From Pseudomonas sp. 8O (lineage in GTDB: Bacteria; Pseudomonadota; Gammaproteobacteria; Pseudomonadales; Pseudomonadaceae): a DNA stretch of 64,000 nt. Both the position numbers and the translations under genes were made by a program. The notes under the pieces are model-generated. The model did not search any database. It worked only from the letters and a program-made list of their open reading frames with translations, and was not told the DNA's origin. Location of the stretch: positions 1,072,867 to 1,136,866 of the forward strand of contig NZ_LR733265.1 of NCBI RefSeq assembly GCF_902506495.1, read 5' to 3'. Positions 47,091-55,883 of this stretch are shown here, piece by piece (position 1 is the stretch's first letter; each line of letters opens with the position of its first letter).

Positions 47091-50000
47091 TCAACGCGCC
47101 TCGCTCTCCCTGACCCGGAACCACGCTGCATACAGTGCCGGCAGGAACAGCAGGGTCAGCGCCGTCGCGACCACCAGACCGCCCATGATGGCCACCGCCA
47201 TCGGCCCGAAGAACACGCTGCGCGACAGCGGAATCATCGCCAGCACCGCTGCCAGTGCAGTGAGCACGATGGGTCGGAAGCGCCGCACCGTGGCCTCGAT
47301 GACGGCGTGCCAGCGATCCAGCCCGCTGCTGATGTCCTGTTCGATCTGATCGACCAGAATCACCGAGTTACGCATGATCATCCCGGCCAGGGCGATGGTG
47401 CCGAGCATGGCGACGAAGCCGAACGGCTGGCGGAAGATCAACAAGAACAGGGTGACGCCGATCAGGCCCAGCGGTGCGGTGAGAAATACCATCGCCGAGC
47501 GCGAGAAGCTCTTGAGTTGCAGCATCAAAAGCGTCAGCACCACCACGATGAATAGCGGCACACCTGCATTCACCGACTTCTGCCCACGGGTTGAGTCTTC
47601 TACCGTACCGCCCACCTCCAGCAGATAACCATCGGGCAGCTCGGCGCGGATCGGCTCGAGCGTCGGCAGTATCTGCTGGGTCAGACTGGCCGGCTGCTGC
47701 TTGCCATACACATCAGCACGTACGGTGACGTTGGGCAGGCGATTGCGGTGCCAGATGATGCCTTCCTCGAAGCCGTATTCCAGCGTCGCCACCTGCGACA
47801 GCGCCACGCTGCGGCCGCTGTCGGTCGGCACCGCCAAGCTCGGCAGCAGGCTTAGCGCCTTGCGTTCCTGCGGCGTACCGCGCTGAAGAATCTCGATCAG
47901 CTCATTGCCCTCTCGGTACTGGCTGACGCTGGTACCGGACAGCGAGCCCTGCAAAAAGCGCGACAGCTCGGCGGTGTTGACCCCCAGGGCACGGGCACGA
48001 TCCTGATCGATATTGAGGATCACCACCTTGCTCGGTTCTTCCCAGTCCAGGTGCACGTTCACCACATGCGGGTTTTCGCGCACCTTGTCCGCCACCTGAC
48101 GAGCCAGGGCGCGCACCTCGTCGATATGCTCGCCACTGACACGGAACTGGATCGGGTAGCCCACGGGCGGCCCGTTCTCCAGGCGGCTGACGCGGCTGCG
48201 CAGGGACGGAAACTCATCGTTCATGACCTGGATCAGCCAGCTACGCAGACGCTCACGCTCCTCGATGCTCGAAGCCAGCACCACGAACTGAGCGAAACTC
48301 GCCGCCGGTAACTGTTGATCCAGCGGCAGGTAGAAACGCGGCGAGCCGGTGCCGACATAGGCCACGTAGTTGTCGATGCCAGGCTGCTCCTTGAGCAGCT
48401 TCTCCAGGCGATGCACTTCGGCTTCGGTGGCGCTCAGTGAGGCGCCCTCCTCCAGCTTGATGTCGACCATCAGCTCCAGGCGCCCGGAGGCCGGGAAGAA
48501 TTGTTGCGGCACGAAGCGGAACAGCAGCACCGAGGCGACGAACAGCGCAATGGTCAGCAGGATCACGACGCCACGACGGCGCACGCACCACTCCACCGTG
48601 GCGCGAACACGGCGGTAGAAGGGAGTCGAATAAGGGTCATGACCGCCTGCGCTGCCACCGTGTTTCGCCGCGTGCAACTTGGCCAGATCGGGCAGCAGCT
48701 TGTCGCCAAGATAGGGCACGAACATCACCGCCGCGATCCATGAAGCGATCAGCGAAATGGCCACCACCTGGAAGATCGACCGGGTGTATTCGCCCGTACC
48801 GGACTGCGCGGTGGCGATGGGCAGAAAGCCCGCAGCGGTGATCAAGGTACCGGTGAGCATGGGAAACGCCGTGCTGGTCCAGGCGAAGCTGGCGGCCTTG
48901 AAGCGGTCGTAGCCCTGCTCCATCTTGATCGCCATCATCTCCACCGCGATGATCGCGTCGTCCACCAGCAGCCCGAGGCCGAGCACCAGCGCGCCGAGAG
49001 AAATCTTGTGCAGGCCGATGCCCAAGTAGTACATGGCGGCAAACGTCATCGCCAGCACCAGCGGAATCACCAGCGCCACCACCAGGCCAGTGCGCACGCC
49101 CAGGGAGAAGAAGCTGACCGCGAGCACGATCACCAGCGCCTCCACCAGCACCTTGACGAACTCGCCCACGCCGGTTTTCACCGCCGCCGGTTGATCCGAC
49201 ACCTTGCGCAGCTCCATGCCCAACGGCAGCGTCTGTTGCAGGCGGGCGAACTCACCTTCCAACGCCTTGCCCAGCACCAGAATATCGCCGCCGTCCTTCA
49301 TCGCCACGGCAATACCGATGGCGTCCTCGCCCATGAAGCGCATGCGCGGCGCGGGTGGATCGTTGAAGCCGCGCTTGACCTCGGCCACGTCGGCGATGCG
49401 GAACGTACGATCGGCGACGCGAATGGGGAAATCGCGAATTTCCTCCACCGACTCGAAGCGCCCGGTCACACGCAGTTGAATACGCTCGCTGGCGGTTTCG
49501 AAGAAACCGGCAGCCGCGACCGCATTCTGCGCCTCCAGCGCCTGCTGTACGGCCGACAACGGCAGGCCGAGGGTCGCCAGCTTGGTGTTGGACAGTTCGA
49601 TCCAGATCTTCTCGTCCTGTAGCCCCACCAGCTCGACCTTGCCCACATCCTTGACCCGCTGCAGTTGCAGCTGCAGGCGGTCGGCGTAGTCCTTGAGCAC
49701 CGCGTAGTCAAAACCGTTGCCAGTCAGCGCATAGATATTGCCGAAGGTGGTGCCGAACTCGTCGTTGAAGAACGGTCCCTGGATACCGGGCGGCAATGTG
49801 TGGCGAATGTCGCTGATCTTCTTGCGCACCTGATACCACAGCTCGGGAATCTCGGCGCTGCGCATGGAATCGCGTGCCATGAAGGTGACCTGCGATTCAC
49901 CCGGGCGGGAGAAGCTGGTGATACGGTCATACTCGCCGGTCTCCATCAACTTCTTCTCGATGCGCTCGGTGACCTGGCGCGATACCTCTTCAGCGCTGGC

Positions 50001-50165
50001 GCCCGGCCAGTTGGTGCGAATCACCATGGCCTTGAAGGTGAACGGCGGGTCTTCGCTCTGACCCAGCTTGGTGTAGGACAGTGCACCGACCACGGCGAAC
50101 AGCAGCATGATGTAGAGGACGATCTGGCGATGGCGCAGCGCCCAGGCAGACAGGTTGAAGCTCAT
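47091..50165 (-). CDS. mexK: RND efflux pump permease MexK
   Basis: A 1024-residue proton-driven pump of the inner membrane (P. aeruginosa MexK: 1025). Twelve membrane helices and two periplasmic loops are evident. The proton-relay aspartates occur in LGLGLLVDDAIIAVEMMAIK, and helices near the C-terminus read AMLGTIALAGMIMRNSVILV. MexJK of P. aeruginosa exports triclosan and, with OprM, erythromycin. No outer-membrane channel gene is linked here, as in P. aeruginosa, so OprM-like proteins elsewhere would complete the pump. The AAGGAG site overlaps the mexJ stop. The mexKJL-rsmJ order matches PA3676-PA3680. Confidence 0.93.
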   Translation of the reverse strand: MSFNLSAWALRHRQIVLYIMLLFAVVGALSYTKLGQSEDPPFTFKAMVIRTNWPGASAEEVSRQVTERIEKKLMETGEYDRITSFSRPGESQVTFMARDSMRSAEIPELWYQVRKKISDIRHTLPPGIQGPFFNDEFGTTFGNIYALTGNGFDYAVLKDYADRLQLQLQRVKDVGKVELVGLQDEKIWIELSNTKLATLGLPLSAVQQALEAQNAVAAAGFFETASERIQLRVTGRFESVEEIRDFPIRVADRTFRIADVAEVKRGFNDPPAPRMRFMGEDAIGIAVAMKDGGDILVLGKALEGEFARLQQTLPLGMELRKVSDQPAAVKTGVGEFVKVLVEALVIVLAVSFFSLGVRTGLVVALVIPLVLAMTFAAMYYLGIGLHKISLGALVLGLGLLVDDAIIAVEMMAIKMEQGYDRFKAASFAWTSTAFPMLTGTLITAAGFLPIATAQSGTGEYTRSIFQVVAISLIASWIAAVMFVPYLGDKLLPDLAKLHAAKHGGSAGGHDPYSTPFYRRVRATVEWCVRRRGVVILLTIALFVASVLLFRFVPQQFFPASGRLELMVDIKLEEGASLSATEAEVHRLEKLLKEQPGIDNYVAYVGTGSPRFYLPLDQQLPAASFAQFVVLASSIEERERLRSWLIQVMNDEFPSLRSRVSRLENGPPVGYPIQFRVSGEHIDEVRALARQVADKVRENPHVVNVHLDWEEPSKVVILNIDQDRARALGVNTAELSRFLQGSLSGTSVSQYREGNELIEILQRGTPQERKALSLLPSLAVPTDSGRSVALSQVATLEYGFEEGIIWHRNRLPNVTVRADVYGKQQPASLTQQILPTLEPIRAELPDGYLLEVGGTVEDSTRGQKSVNAGVPLFIVVVLTLLMLQLKSFSRSAMVFLTAPLGLIGVTLFLLIFRQPFGFVAMLGTIALAGMIMRNSVILVDQIEQDISSGLDRWHAVIEATVRRFRPIVLTALAAVLAMIPLSRSVFFGPMAVAIMGGLVVATALTLLFLPALYAAWFRVRESEAR

Positions 50166-50171
50166 GCAGGC

Positions 50172-51275
50172 TTACTCCTTGGCTGCCAGTTCGACATTGC
50201 GATTATCCCGATCGACAGGGCGTACCTGCTGGCCCTCGCGCAGAATCTGCACCCCGGCGGCGACCACCCAATCGGAAGCGGCCAGCCCCTCCAGCACTGG
50301 CACACGATCATCACCATAGGCGCCGACACGGACCGGACGGCGTTGCACGATGTGCTCCCTGGGATCGACTACCCAGACGAACGCTTGCCCCTGCTCGGCG
50401 CTGAGTGCCGACAGTGGCACCGCCAGCGGTACCTCGCCATTACTGGCGATGAATACCCGCGCGCTCTGCCCCAGTTCGGCCGGCACCTTGCCTTCGGTGA
50501 ACGCGACACGGGCGGCGAAGGTGCGCGATTGTGGATCGGCCGCCGGCGCCATCTCGCGGATGCGCCCAGGGAAACGCTGATCAGGCTGCGACCACAGTTC
50601 GACCTCGACCACCTGACCCATCTCGAAACGACCGAAGCCCTGCTCCGGCAGGCTGATCGACACCTCGCGCTCACCATCGGCAGCCAGGGTGACCACCGTC
50701 TGCCCCGCCGCCACCACCTGCCCCACCTCGACCGCACGGCGGGCGATCACGCCGTCCTGCGGGGCCCGCAGCACGGCATAGTCGGTCTGATTGCGGGCCA
50801 CGTCGTATTCAGCCTTGACCTGCTTCAGACGCGCTTCGCCAGCACGGTACTGATTCTCGACGTTGTCGAACTGCGAGCGGCTGACCAGATTGCGCCCGAG
50901 CAACGCCTTGTAGCGCTCACGCTCGGCGCGCACGGTCTGCAGGTTGGCCTCGGCTGCCGCCATCTGCGCGCGTATGGCTTCCAGTTGCAGGCGCACGTCC
51001 TGGGGGTCCAGTTCGGCCAGTGGCTGATCCTTCTTCACCCGGTCGCCGACATCCACCATGCGCTTGCTGACCTTGCCGGCGATGCGGAAGGCCAGCTCCG
51101 GCTCGTAGCGTGCACGCACCTCGCCCGGATAGCTGTCGACCAGCGCGGTAGCCGGCTGCGGCTGCACCACCATGGCAGGACGGATCGGTTGCTCCACCTG
51201 CTCACCGTTACCGCAGGCAGACAGCAGGAAGACGAGACCCAGAGAAGCAACAAGCGGGAGAACGTGGCGGGACAT
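50172..51275 (-). CDS. mexJ: RND efflux periplasmic adaptor MexJ
   Basis: A 367-residue membrane-fusion lipoprotein with lipobox LLSAC (Cys21). It has a biotinyl-lipoyl-like half (YEPELAFRIAGKVSKRMVDV), a coiled-coil hairpin (about 90-150, QLEAIRAQMAAAEANLQTVR), the second lipoyl half (VLRAPQDGVIARRAVEVGQV), and beta-barrel and membrane-proximal domains. It joins MexK to an outer-membrane channel. AAAGG precedes the ATG. The gene is first in the mexJK operon and divergent from mexL, the likely repressor. Confidence 0.93.
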   Translation of the reverse strand: MSRHVLPLVASLGLVFLLSACGNGEQVEQPIRPAMVVQPQPATALVDSYPGEVRARYEPELAFRIAGKVSKRMVDVGDRVKKDQPLAELDPQDVRLQLEAIRAQMAAAEANLQTVRAERERYKALLGRNLVSRSQFDNVENQYRAGEARLKQVKAEYDVARNQTDYAVLRAPQDGVIARRAVEVGQVVAAGQTVVTLAADGEREVSISLPEQGFGRFEMGQVVEVELWSQPDQRFPGRIREMAPAADPQSRTFAARVAFTEGKVPAELGQSARVFIASNGEVPLAVPLSALSAEQGQAFVWVVDPREHIVQRRPVRVGAYGDDRVPVLEGLAASDWVVAAGVQILREGQQVRPVDRDNRNVELAAKE

Positions 51276-51311
51276 GTGTAAGACCTTTCGGAGAAGGTTT
51301 GGAATATTTGT

Positions 51312-51347
51312 ACTGGCGGGTATAGTAAAAATAGCAAACTCGCCAGT
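51312..51347. promoter_or_regulatory. Candidate MexL operator between mexJ and mexL
   Basis: ACTGGCG (51312-51318) and CGCCAGT (51341-51347) are exact inverted half sites in the 91-base divergent gap. The AT-rich centre contains TATAGT. Such a palindrome is what a TetR-type repressor of both genes would need. No footprint can be claimed from sequence. Confidence 0.5.
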
Positions 51348-51366
51348 CCAGTATTAAAATCCGCCA

Positions 51367-52002
51367 ATGCCTGACAAGTTGTTACAACCTTCCGGCCCCG
51401 GCCGTCCGAAGGATCCCGCCAAACGTCGTGCCATCCTCGAGGCAGCCAAGAGTCTGTTCCTGCGCAACGGTTACGACGGCAGCAGCATGGACGCCATCGC
51501 CGCCGAAGCAGGCGTTTCCAAGCTCACGGTTTACAGCCACTTCACCGACAAGGAGACCCTGTTCTCTGCGGCGATCAAGGCCAAGTGCGAAGAGCAGCTT
51601 CCCGAACTGCTGTTCGAACTGCCGGATAACGTGCCGCTGGAGAGTCAACTGCTGGGCATTGCGCGCGGCTTTCTAGCGCTGGTCAACAGCCGTGAATCGG
51701 TGGAAATGCACCGCATGATGATCAATCTGGCCAGCCAGGGCTCGAAGCTGTCGCAGCTGTTCTACGAAGCCGGCCCGAAGCGGGTGCAGGAAGAGATGGA
51801 AGTGCTACTGCACAAGGCTGCCGAGCGCGGCCTGCTGAGCCTGGATAATCCGCATCTGGCCGCCGATCACTTCTTCAGCCTGCTCAAGGGCGGCGCGCAT
51901 TTCCGCCTGCTGATCGGTTGTGGCGAACCCCTGGAGGGTGAAGCCGCCGAGCACCATGTACAAGATGCGGTGCAGCTGTTTCTGCGCGCTTACCGGCCCT
52001 GA
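51367..52002 (+). CDS. mexL: TetR-family repressor MexL
   Basis: A 211-residue TetR regulator (P. aeruginosa MexL: 212). The DNA-binding domain is at about residues 17-63 (RRAILEAAKSLFLRNGYDGS; MDAIAAEAGVSKLTVYSHF). The C-terminal ligand domain is typical for efflux repressors. Divergent placement from mexJK, plus the inverted repeat between them, indicates repression of mexJK and of itself. The start is the ATG just after the promoter; no strong ribosome site is visible. Confidence 0.92.
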   Translation: MPDKLLQPSGPGRPKDPAKRRAILEAAKSLFLRNGYDGSSMDAIAAEAGVSKLTVYSHFTDKETLFSAAIKAKCEEQLPELLFELPDNVPLESQLLGIARGFLALVNSRESVEMHRMMINLASQGSKLSQLFYEAGPKRVQEEMEVLLHKAAERGLLSLDNPHLAADHFFSLLKGGAHFRLLIGCGEPLEGEAAEHHVQDAVQLFLRAYRP

Positions 52003-52013
52003 ACCTGCGGTGC

Positions 52014-52799
52014 CTATGCGCCGGCTTCCAGCTTCTTCTTCGGGTAAATGTCATAACGACTGGACTTGCCTTCCAGCACGTAGCCCGGCTTGCCACCTTC
52101 GATTGCCGGAGCCTTGCGCGGGCGCTTGACCACTACGCGATGAGTGGCCAGCGCCAGCGCCGCTTCGAGCAACGCCGGCGCATCCAGGTCATCGCCGACG
52201 AACGGACGGAACAGACGCATTTCCTTCTTAACCAGCGCACTCTTGTCGCGATGCGGGAACATCGGATCGAGGTAGATCACCTGCGGCGCCTCCCCCTGCC
52301 AGCTGCGCATCAGCTCGATGGCGTTACCGGTAAGCAGATGCATGCGCGCCACGATGGGCGCCACGTCGAGGTTCAGCGCCGCACGCTGCAGACCGTCCTC
52401 CAGTAACGCCGCCACCAGCGGCTGACGCTCGATCAGCGTCATCTCGCAGCCCAGGCTGGCCAGCACGAACGAGTCGCGCCCCAGCCCCGCCGTCGCGTCG
52501 AGAATACGCGGACGAATACCCGACTGTACGCCCACCGCCTTGGCGATCATCTGCCCGCTGCCACCACCGAACTGGCGTCGATGCGCCGCTGCGCCCTCGA
52601 CGAAATCCACCCGCACCGGGCCAGGCGCCTTGTCGCCCAGCTCCACCAGTTGCAGCCCGTCGTCTCCCAGCTGCAGAGCGAACTCGGTTTCCCCCTCTTG
52701 CGCCAAGCCCAGGCGCGACGCCCACCGGGCGGCTGCTTCAGCGTACTGGGGGTGCAGGGCTTGGATACGGATGCTGGCGTTGTGCCGCTCGTCGGTCAT
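52014..52799 (-). CDS. rsmJ: 16S rRNA (guanine-1516-N2) methyltransferase
   Basis: RsmJ methylates G1516 of 16S rRNA with S-adenosylmethionine. The 261-residue protein carries the SAM-binding loop (RPRILDATAGLGRDSFVLAS) and the catalytic-region motif YLDPMFPHRDKSALVKKEMR, then VVVKRPRKAPAIEGGKPGYV. I start at MTDERHN (52797-52799); a GTG eight codons earlier is possible. Its stop lies 12 bases from the convergent mexL stop. PA3680 holds the same position in P. aeruginosa. Confidence 0.94.
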   Translation of the reverse strand: MTDERHNASIRIQALHPQYAEAAARWASRLGLAQEGETEFALQLGDDGLQLVELGDKAPGPVRVDFVEGAAAHRRQFGGGSGQMIAKAVGVQSGIRPRILDATAGLGRDSFVLASLGCEMTLIERQPLVAALLEDGLQRAALNLDVAPIVARMHLLTGNAIELMRSWQGEAPQVIYLDPMFPHRDKSALVKKEMRLFRPFVGDDLDAPALLEAALALATHRVVVKRPRKAPAIEGGKPGYVLEGKSSRYDIYPKKKLEAGA

Positions 52800-52905
52800 T
52801 GGCTCGTTCTGCTCAAAAATCACTCAAAGCATCGACCACGCGGCCGATATCGAAGAAGCGGCATTCTGCCAGACCCGGCCGCCGACAGCCGCATCGAGAG
52901 TGAAC

Positions 52906-53673
52906 ATGTTCGACGCCCTCTCCGCCCCACGCCCAAGCAGCAGCTCCGCCAGCCATCGTCGTCTCGATGAAGAGCTCGACAGTGTGGCGCACGAATCCAT
53001 CAACTATCAGATTCTGCGCCGCACTCTGGGTATCGAAGACGAGCAGAAACCCGGTGAGGTCGCTCGTGAACTGCGGGAAACCGCCGAGCCACCTGCCGTC
53101 TCCAGCAGCGCCGCCGTCGTCAGCCAGGCGGTAATCGATCAACGCGGCCTGGAGCTGAATGTCAGCGTGGGCCAGGCGACCCAGCAGGTCGACCCGCTGG
53201 TGCTGGATCTGGCCGGCAACGGTTTTTCAACCAGCGGTCTCAGCCGCCCGGTACGCTTCGACCTGGACGCCGATGGACGTATGGACTCGATCAGCGTACC
53301 CACCGGTGACGACGCACTACTGGCGCTGGATCGTAACGGCAACGGACGTATCGACGATGGCCGCGAGCTGTTCGGCGATCAGCATGGCGCTGCCAATGGC
53401 TTCGCCGAACTGGCGCGCTTCGACGACAACGGCGACGGCCGTATCGATGCGGCCGACGCGGTATTCGACCAGCTGCGTCTGCTGCGTTTCGATGCCCAGG
53501 GCCGCCAGCAGTTGCAGACACTCGGCGAAGCAGGCGTCAGCACCATCGACCTGCGCGCCCGCGACGTCAGCATCGCCCTGGGCGCTTACGACCGGATCGC
53601 CCAGCTAGGCCGGTTCGAGTTCGCCGATGGTCGCAGCGGGCAGGCGGCCGATCTGCTGTTGGCCAAGCGCTAG
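52906..53673 (+). CDS. Small calcium-binding protein with dockerin/EF-hand-like loops
   Basis: A 255-residue soluble protein with no signal peptide. The N-terminal 100 residues are variable. From about residue 102 it has the block DPLVLDLAGNGFSTSGL, FDLDADGRMDS, LLALDRNGNGRIDDGRELFG and RFDDNGDGRIDAADAVFDQL. Three DxDxDG-type loops are calcium-site candidates. The same block occurs in very large RTX-type adhesins, so this is a stand-alone version. Neighbours and order match PA3681 (from memory). Start chosen at ATG 52906; divergent from rsmJ. Confidence 0.8.
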   Translation: MFDALSAPRPSSSSASHRRLDEELDSVAHESINYQILRRTLGIEDEQKPGEVARELRETAEPPAVSSSAAVVSQAVIDQRGLELNVSVGQATQQVDPLVLDLAGNGFSTSGLSRPVRFDLDADGRMDSISVPTGDDALLALDRNGNGRIDDGRELFGDQHGAANGFAELARFDDNGDGRIDAADAVFDQLRLLRFDAQGRQQLQTLGEAGVSTIDLRARDVSIALGAYDRIAQLGRFEFADGRSGQAADLLLAKR

Positions 53674-53695
53674 TCGCGCCAGGCAGGCATGCGGG

Positions 53696-53757
53696 TAGGG
53701 TGCGCCATGCGCACCGGGAATACTGTGGTGCTTGCTCGGTGCGCACGGCACACCCTA
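53696..53757. repeat. REP-like inverted repeat pair, copy C
   Basis: TAGGGTGCGCCATGCGCACC (53696-53715) and GGTGCGCACGGCACACCCTA (53738-53757) are arms of the same family as 22333-22392, 22 bases apart. It lies between the convergent calcium-binding and extensin-like genes. Confidence 0.85.
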
Positions 53758-53799
53758 CGCAAAGCCGCCCGACCGCCAGTTGATCCGTGACATCCCGCG

Positions 53800-54501
53800 C
53801 TAGCGACACATCCGCCACATACCCATATCCACATGAAAGTGATCGCGATGGGCGGTGTTGTAGTCCGGCCCCAGCGTCAGGTTGAAAGTGTCGCAGGCCG
53901 CTTGCTGCACCAGGCGCAGAAAGCGTGCCTTGTCGCCCTGCCCCGGCCAGTCACGCAGCACGCCGATGTGCTGGCCGTCACGCAGACGGAAGCCGACCAT
54001 ATCCAGCGCGTTGGCATAGGAATGCTGACTGGGCCGCTGACTACCGGCAATGCTGCGACAGGCGAAGCTGCCGACATGCTCGACGCGGGTCACCGGCTGG
54101 CCGAACACCGCCTGCGCAGCCGGCTGCAGCCCATGTCGCTCGAACAGGGCAAAACTCACCGCCAGCGAGCAGGTGGCCATGAAGCTACTGCTCAGGCCAA
54201 CGCTGGCACCCTGGATGCGCACGGCGTTCTCCACCGGGCAGCCCGGGTGTGGCGTGCTGTCGGCCAGACGGATGAAACGCAGCCCGGACGTCGCCAGCGC
54301 CAGGTCGCACAACTCGCGATCCTCGCTCAAACGCCAGAGCTTGAAAGGGGTCAGCAGATTCGGCACCTCTCGAACATCCAGCGGCGCCCAGGGGTTGAAG
54401 CGCGGCGCTACATCCAGCCATCCGCGCCACAGAGCCACCAGTAGCGCTGCGCCCAAGAGCAGGGAGAGCAACAGCAAACGGCCGATTATCCGTATCAGCA
54501 T
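53800..54501 (-). CDS. Extensin-like C-terminal domain protein
   Basis: A 233-residue protein with one N-terminal membrane helix (LLLLSLLLGAALLVALW) and a periplasmic extensin-like domain (PF06904 type): SFMATCSLAVSFALFERHGL, GSFACRSIAGSQRPSQHSYA, NALDMVGFRLRDGQHIGVLR and TAHRDHFHVDMGMWRMCR. The His/Asp pattern (HSYANALD, HRDHFHVD) resembles zinc peptidases of the LAS type, so peptidoglycan cleavage is possible. I chose the second ATG (54499-54501) because GGAGG is six bases before it; the first ATG overlaps that site. Confidence 0.85.
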   Translation of the reverse strand: MLIRIIGRLLLLSLLLGAALLVALWRGWLDVAPRFNPWAPLDVREVPNLLTPFKLWRLSEDRELCDLALATSGLRFIRLADSTPHPGCPVENAVRIQGASVGLSSSFMATCSLAVSFALFERHGLQPAAQAVFGQPVTRVEHVGSFACRSIAGSQRPSQHSYANALDMVGFRLRDGQHIGVLRDWPGQGDKARFLRLVQQAACDTFNLTLGPDYNTAHRDHFHVDMGMWRMCR

Positions 54502-54513
54502 ATTCATCCTCCA

Positions 54514-55383
54514 TCAGAGCAAGCCGAGCTGCTCCAGTTCCGGTTCCGTGTGCAATACCGGCAGTTCGGGCAAGCCTGGCAGCCGCAGCATCAATTGTTC
54601 ATGAAACCTCCGCGCCAGCTCAGGTGCCAGGCGGTTATCCGAGGTGTGAGCGAATACGTAGGGGGACAGCCCCTGCTCGATCCAACCGGCGACCTTATCC
54701 AGCCAGGGCTGCATGAAGGGGTCGTTGGCCAGTAACTCGGGATGACCGATGAAGCGCAACTGCGGGCCCTGACTGAACGCAGTGGGCCGAGTCGGCAGGC
54801 GCGGTTTCTTCCCCTGCGCATACAACACGGCGGGCTCCTGCGAATCGCAGCTGAACAGCGCACGCGAATCCAGGCAGATACGCTCGATACCACGCTCGTG
54901 CAGCAGGCGATTGAGCACGCGCTCGGCATCGCCCTTGGCGAAGAATTCCGGGTGGCGCACTTCTATCGCCAGAGACCAGTCCCCCCAATGCTCGATGAAC
55001 GCCGCCAGCTCCGCCAACCGCGACGGTCCGAAGCTGGCCGGCAGCTGCAGCCAGTAAGGCGCTACCCGTTCGCCGAGCGGCGCCAGCAACTGGCGAAACT
55101 GCGTGACCTCATCCAGTTGCTGGCAGAGATCCTCGCTATGACTGATGTCTCGCGGCAACTTGGCGCAGAAGCGAAAGTGCATCGGCATCGCCTGCGCCCA
55201 GCGCGCCACCGTTTGCTCGCTGGGCCTGGCGTAGAACGTTGTGTTGCCTTCCACCGCGTTGAACACCTCGGTGTAGCGGCTGAGAAACTCGGTTGGCCGG
55301 GTATCCTGCGGATACAGCGTGGCTCGCCAGGCAGCTTCGCTCCAGGACGGACAACCAAGGTAATAGGGAAGCGCAGCGCTCAT
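54514..55383 (-). CDS. DUF72 (YecE-like) protein
   Basis: A 289-residue DUF72 protein, a TIM-barrel fold of unknown function. Signatures: YLGCPSWSEAAWRATLYPQD, FNAVEGNTTFYARPSEQTVA, FRFCAKLPRDISHSEDL and LAIEVRHPEFF. It lies 12 bases upstream of the extensin-like gene on the same strand, so the two are probably co-transcribed. The order matches PA3682-PA3683 (from memory). Confidence 0.9.
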   Translation of the reverse strand: MSAALPYYLGCPSWSEAAWRATLYPQDTRPTEFLSRYTEVFNAVEGNTTFYARPSEQTVARWAQAMPMHFRFCAKLPRDISHSEDLCQQLDEVTQFRQLLAPLGERVAPYWLQLPASFGPSRLAELAAFIEHWGDWSLAIEVRHPEFFAKGDAERVLNRLLHERGIERICLDSRALFSCDSQEPAVLYAQGKKPRLPTRPTAFSQGPQLRFIGHPELLANDPFMQPWLDKVAGWIEQGLSPYVFAHTSDNRLAPELARRFHEQLMLRLPGLPELPVLHTEPELEQLGLL

Positions 55384-55425
55384 CGATCTGTTTAGCGGAC
55401 CTGGCTGAGAGGGCGTGAAACGGGG

Positions 55426-55770
55426 TTACGCGTAGAGATCGAGCCCGAGCACTTCCTGCGCATCGTACTCGCTGGCGTAAGCGGCGGTGGTGCTGTAGCT
55501 GGCCAGCGCCTGAGCGGCACGGTTACTCAGCGTAGGCTGTTGATAACCGAGGTCCTGCGAGCGGGTCGGCAGGCTATCGGTGTTACTGCTGCTGGCCTGC
55601 ACACGGCGAATCTGCGGTGTCTGCTCCAGACCCTGGCTGCTGGCCGGGGCAGCCGGCTGTTCGCGCTGAGCCTCGACCTCCCGCTGCGCCTCACGATAGG
55701 GCGTGACCGCGGTGCCCGAACGGGGGCCGCGATCTGGCGAGTAGGAAGGTAGGTAACCGTCGATCCGCAT
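55426..55770 (-). CDS. Conserved low-complexity protein, 114 residues
   Basis: A 114-residue protein rich in Ser, Gln and Ala (RIDGYLPSYSPDRGPRSGTA; EAQREVEAQREQPAAPASSQ) with a short conserved end (YASEYDAQEVLGLDLYA). No signal, membrane helix or known domain is visible; most of it looks disordered. The gene is between DUF72 and tsaB on the same strand, a position held by PA3684 in P. aeruginosa. The function is unknown; coding status is supported by synteny and codon bias. Confidence 0.7.
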   Translation of the reverse strand: MRIDGYLPSYSPDRGPRSGTAVTPYREAQREVEAQREQPAAPASSQGLEQTPQIRRVQASSSNTDSLPTRSQDLGYQQPTLSNRAAQALASYSTTAAYASEYDAQEVLGLDLYA

Positions 55771-55883
55771 CTAGGACTGCTCGGTGGGCTCGGCTGAACA
55801 AGGGACAGTGCTGGCAATGTAGCGGCGGGCATCGTCCTTGGCAAATGCCAAGGGGATTCTGACGCCAGGCATCCGACCAGTTG

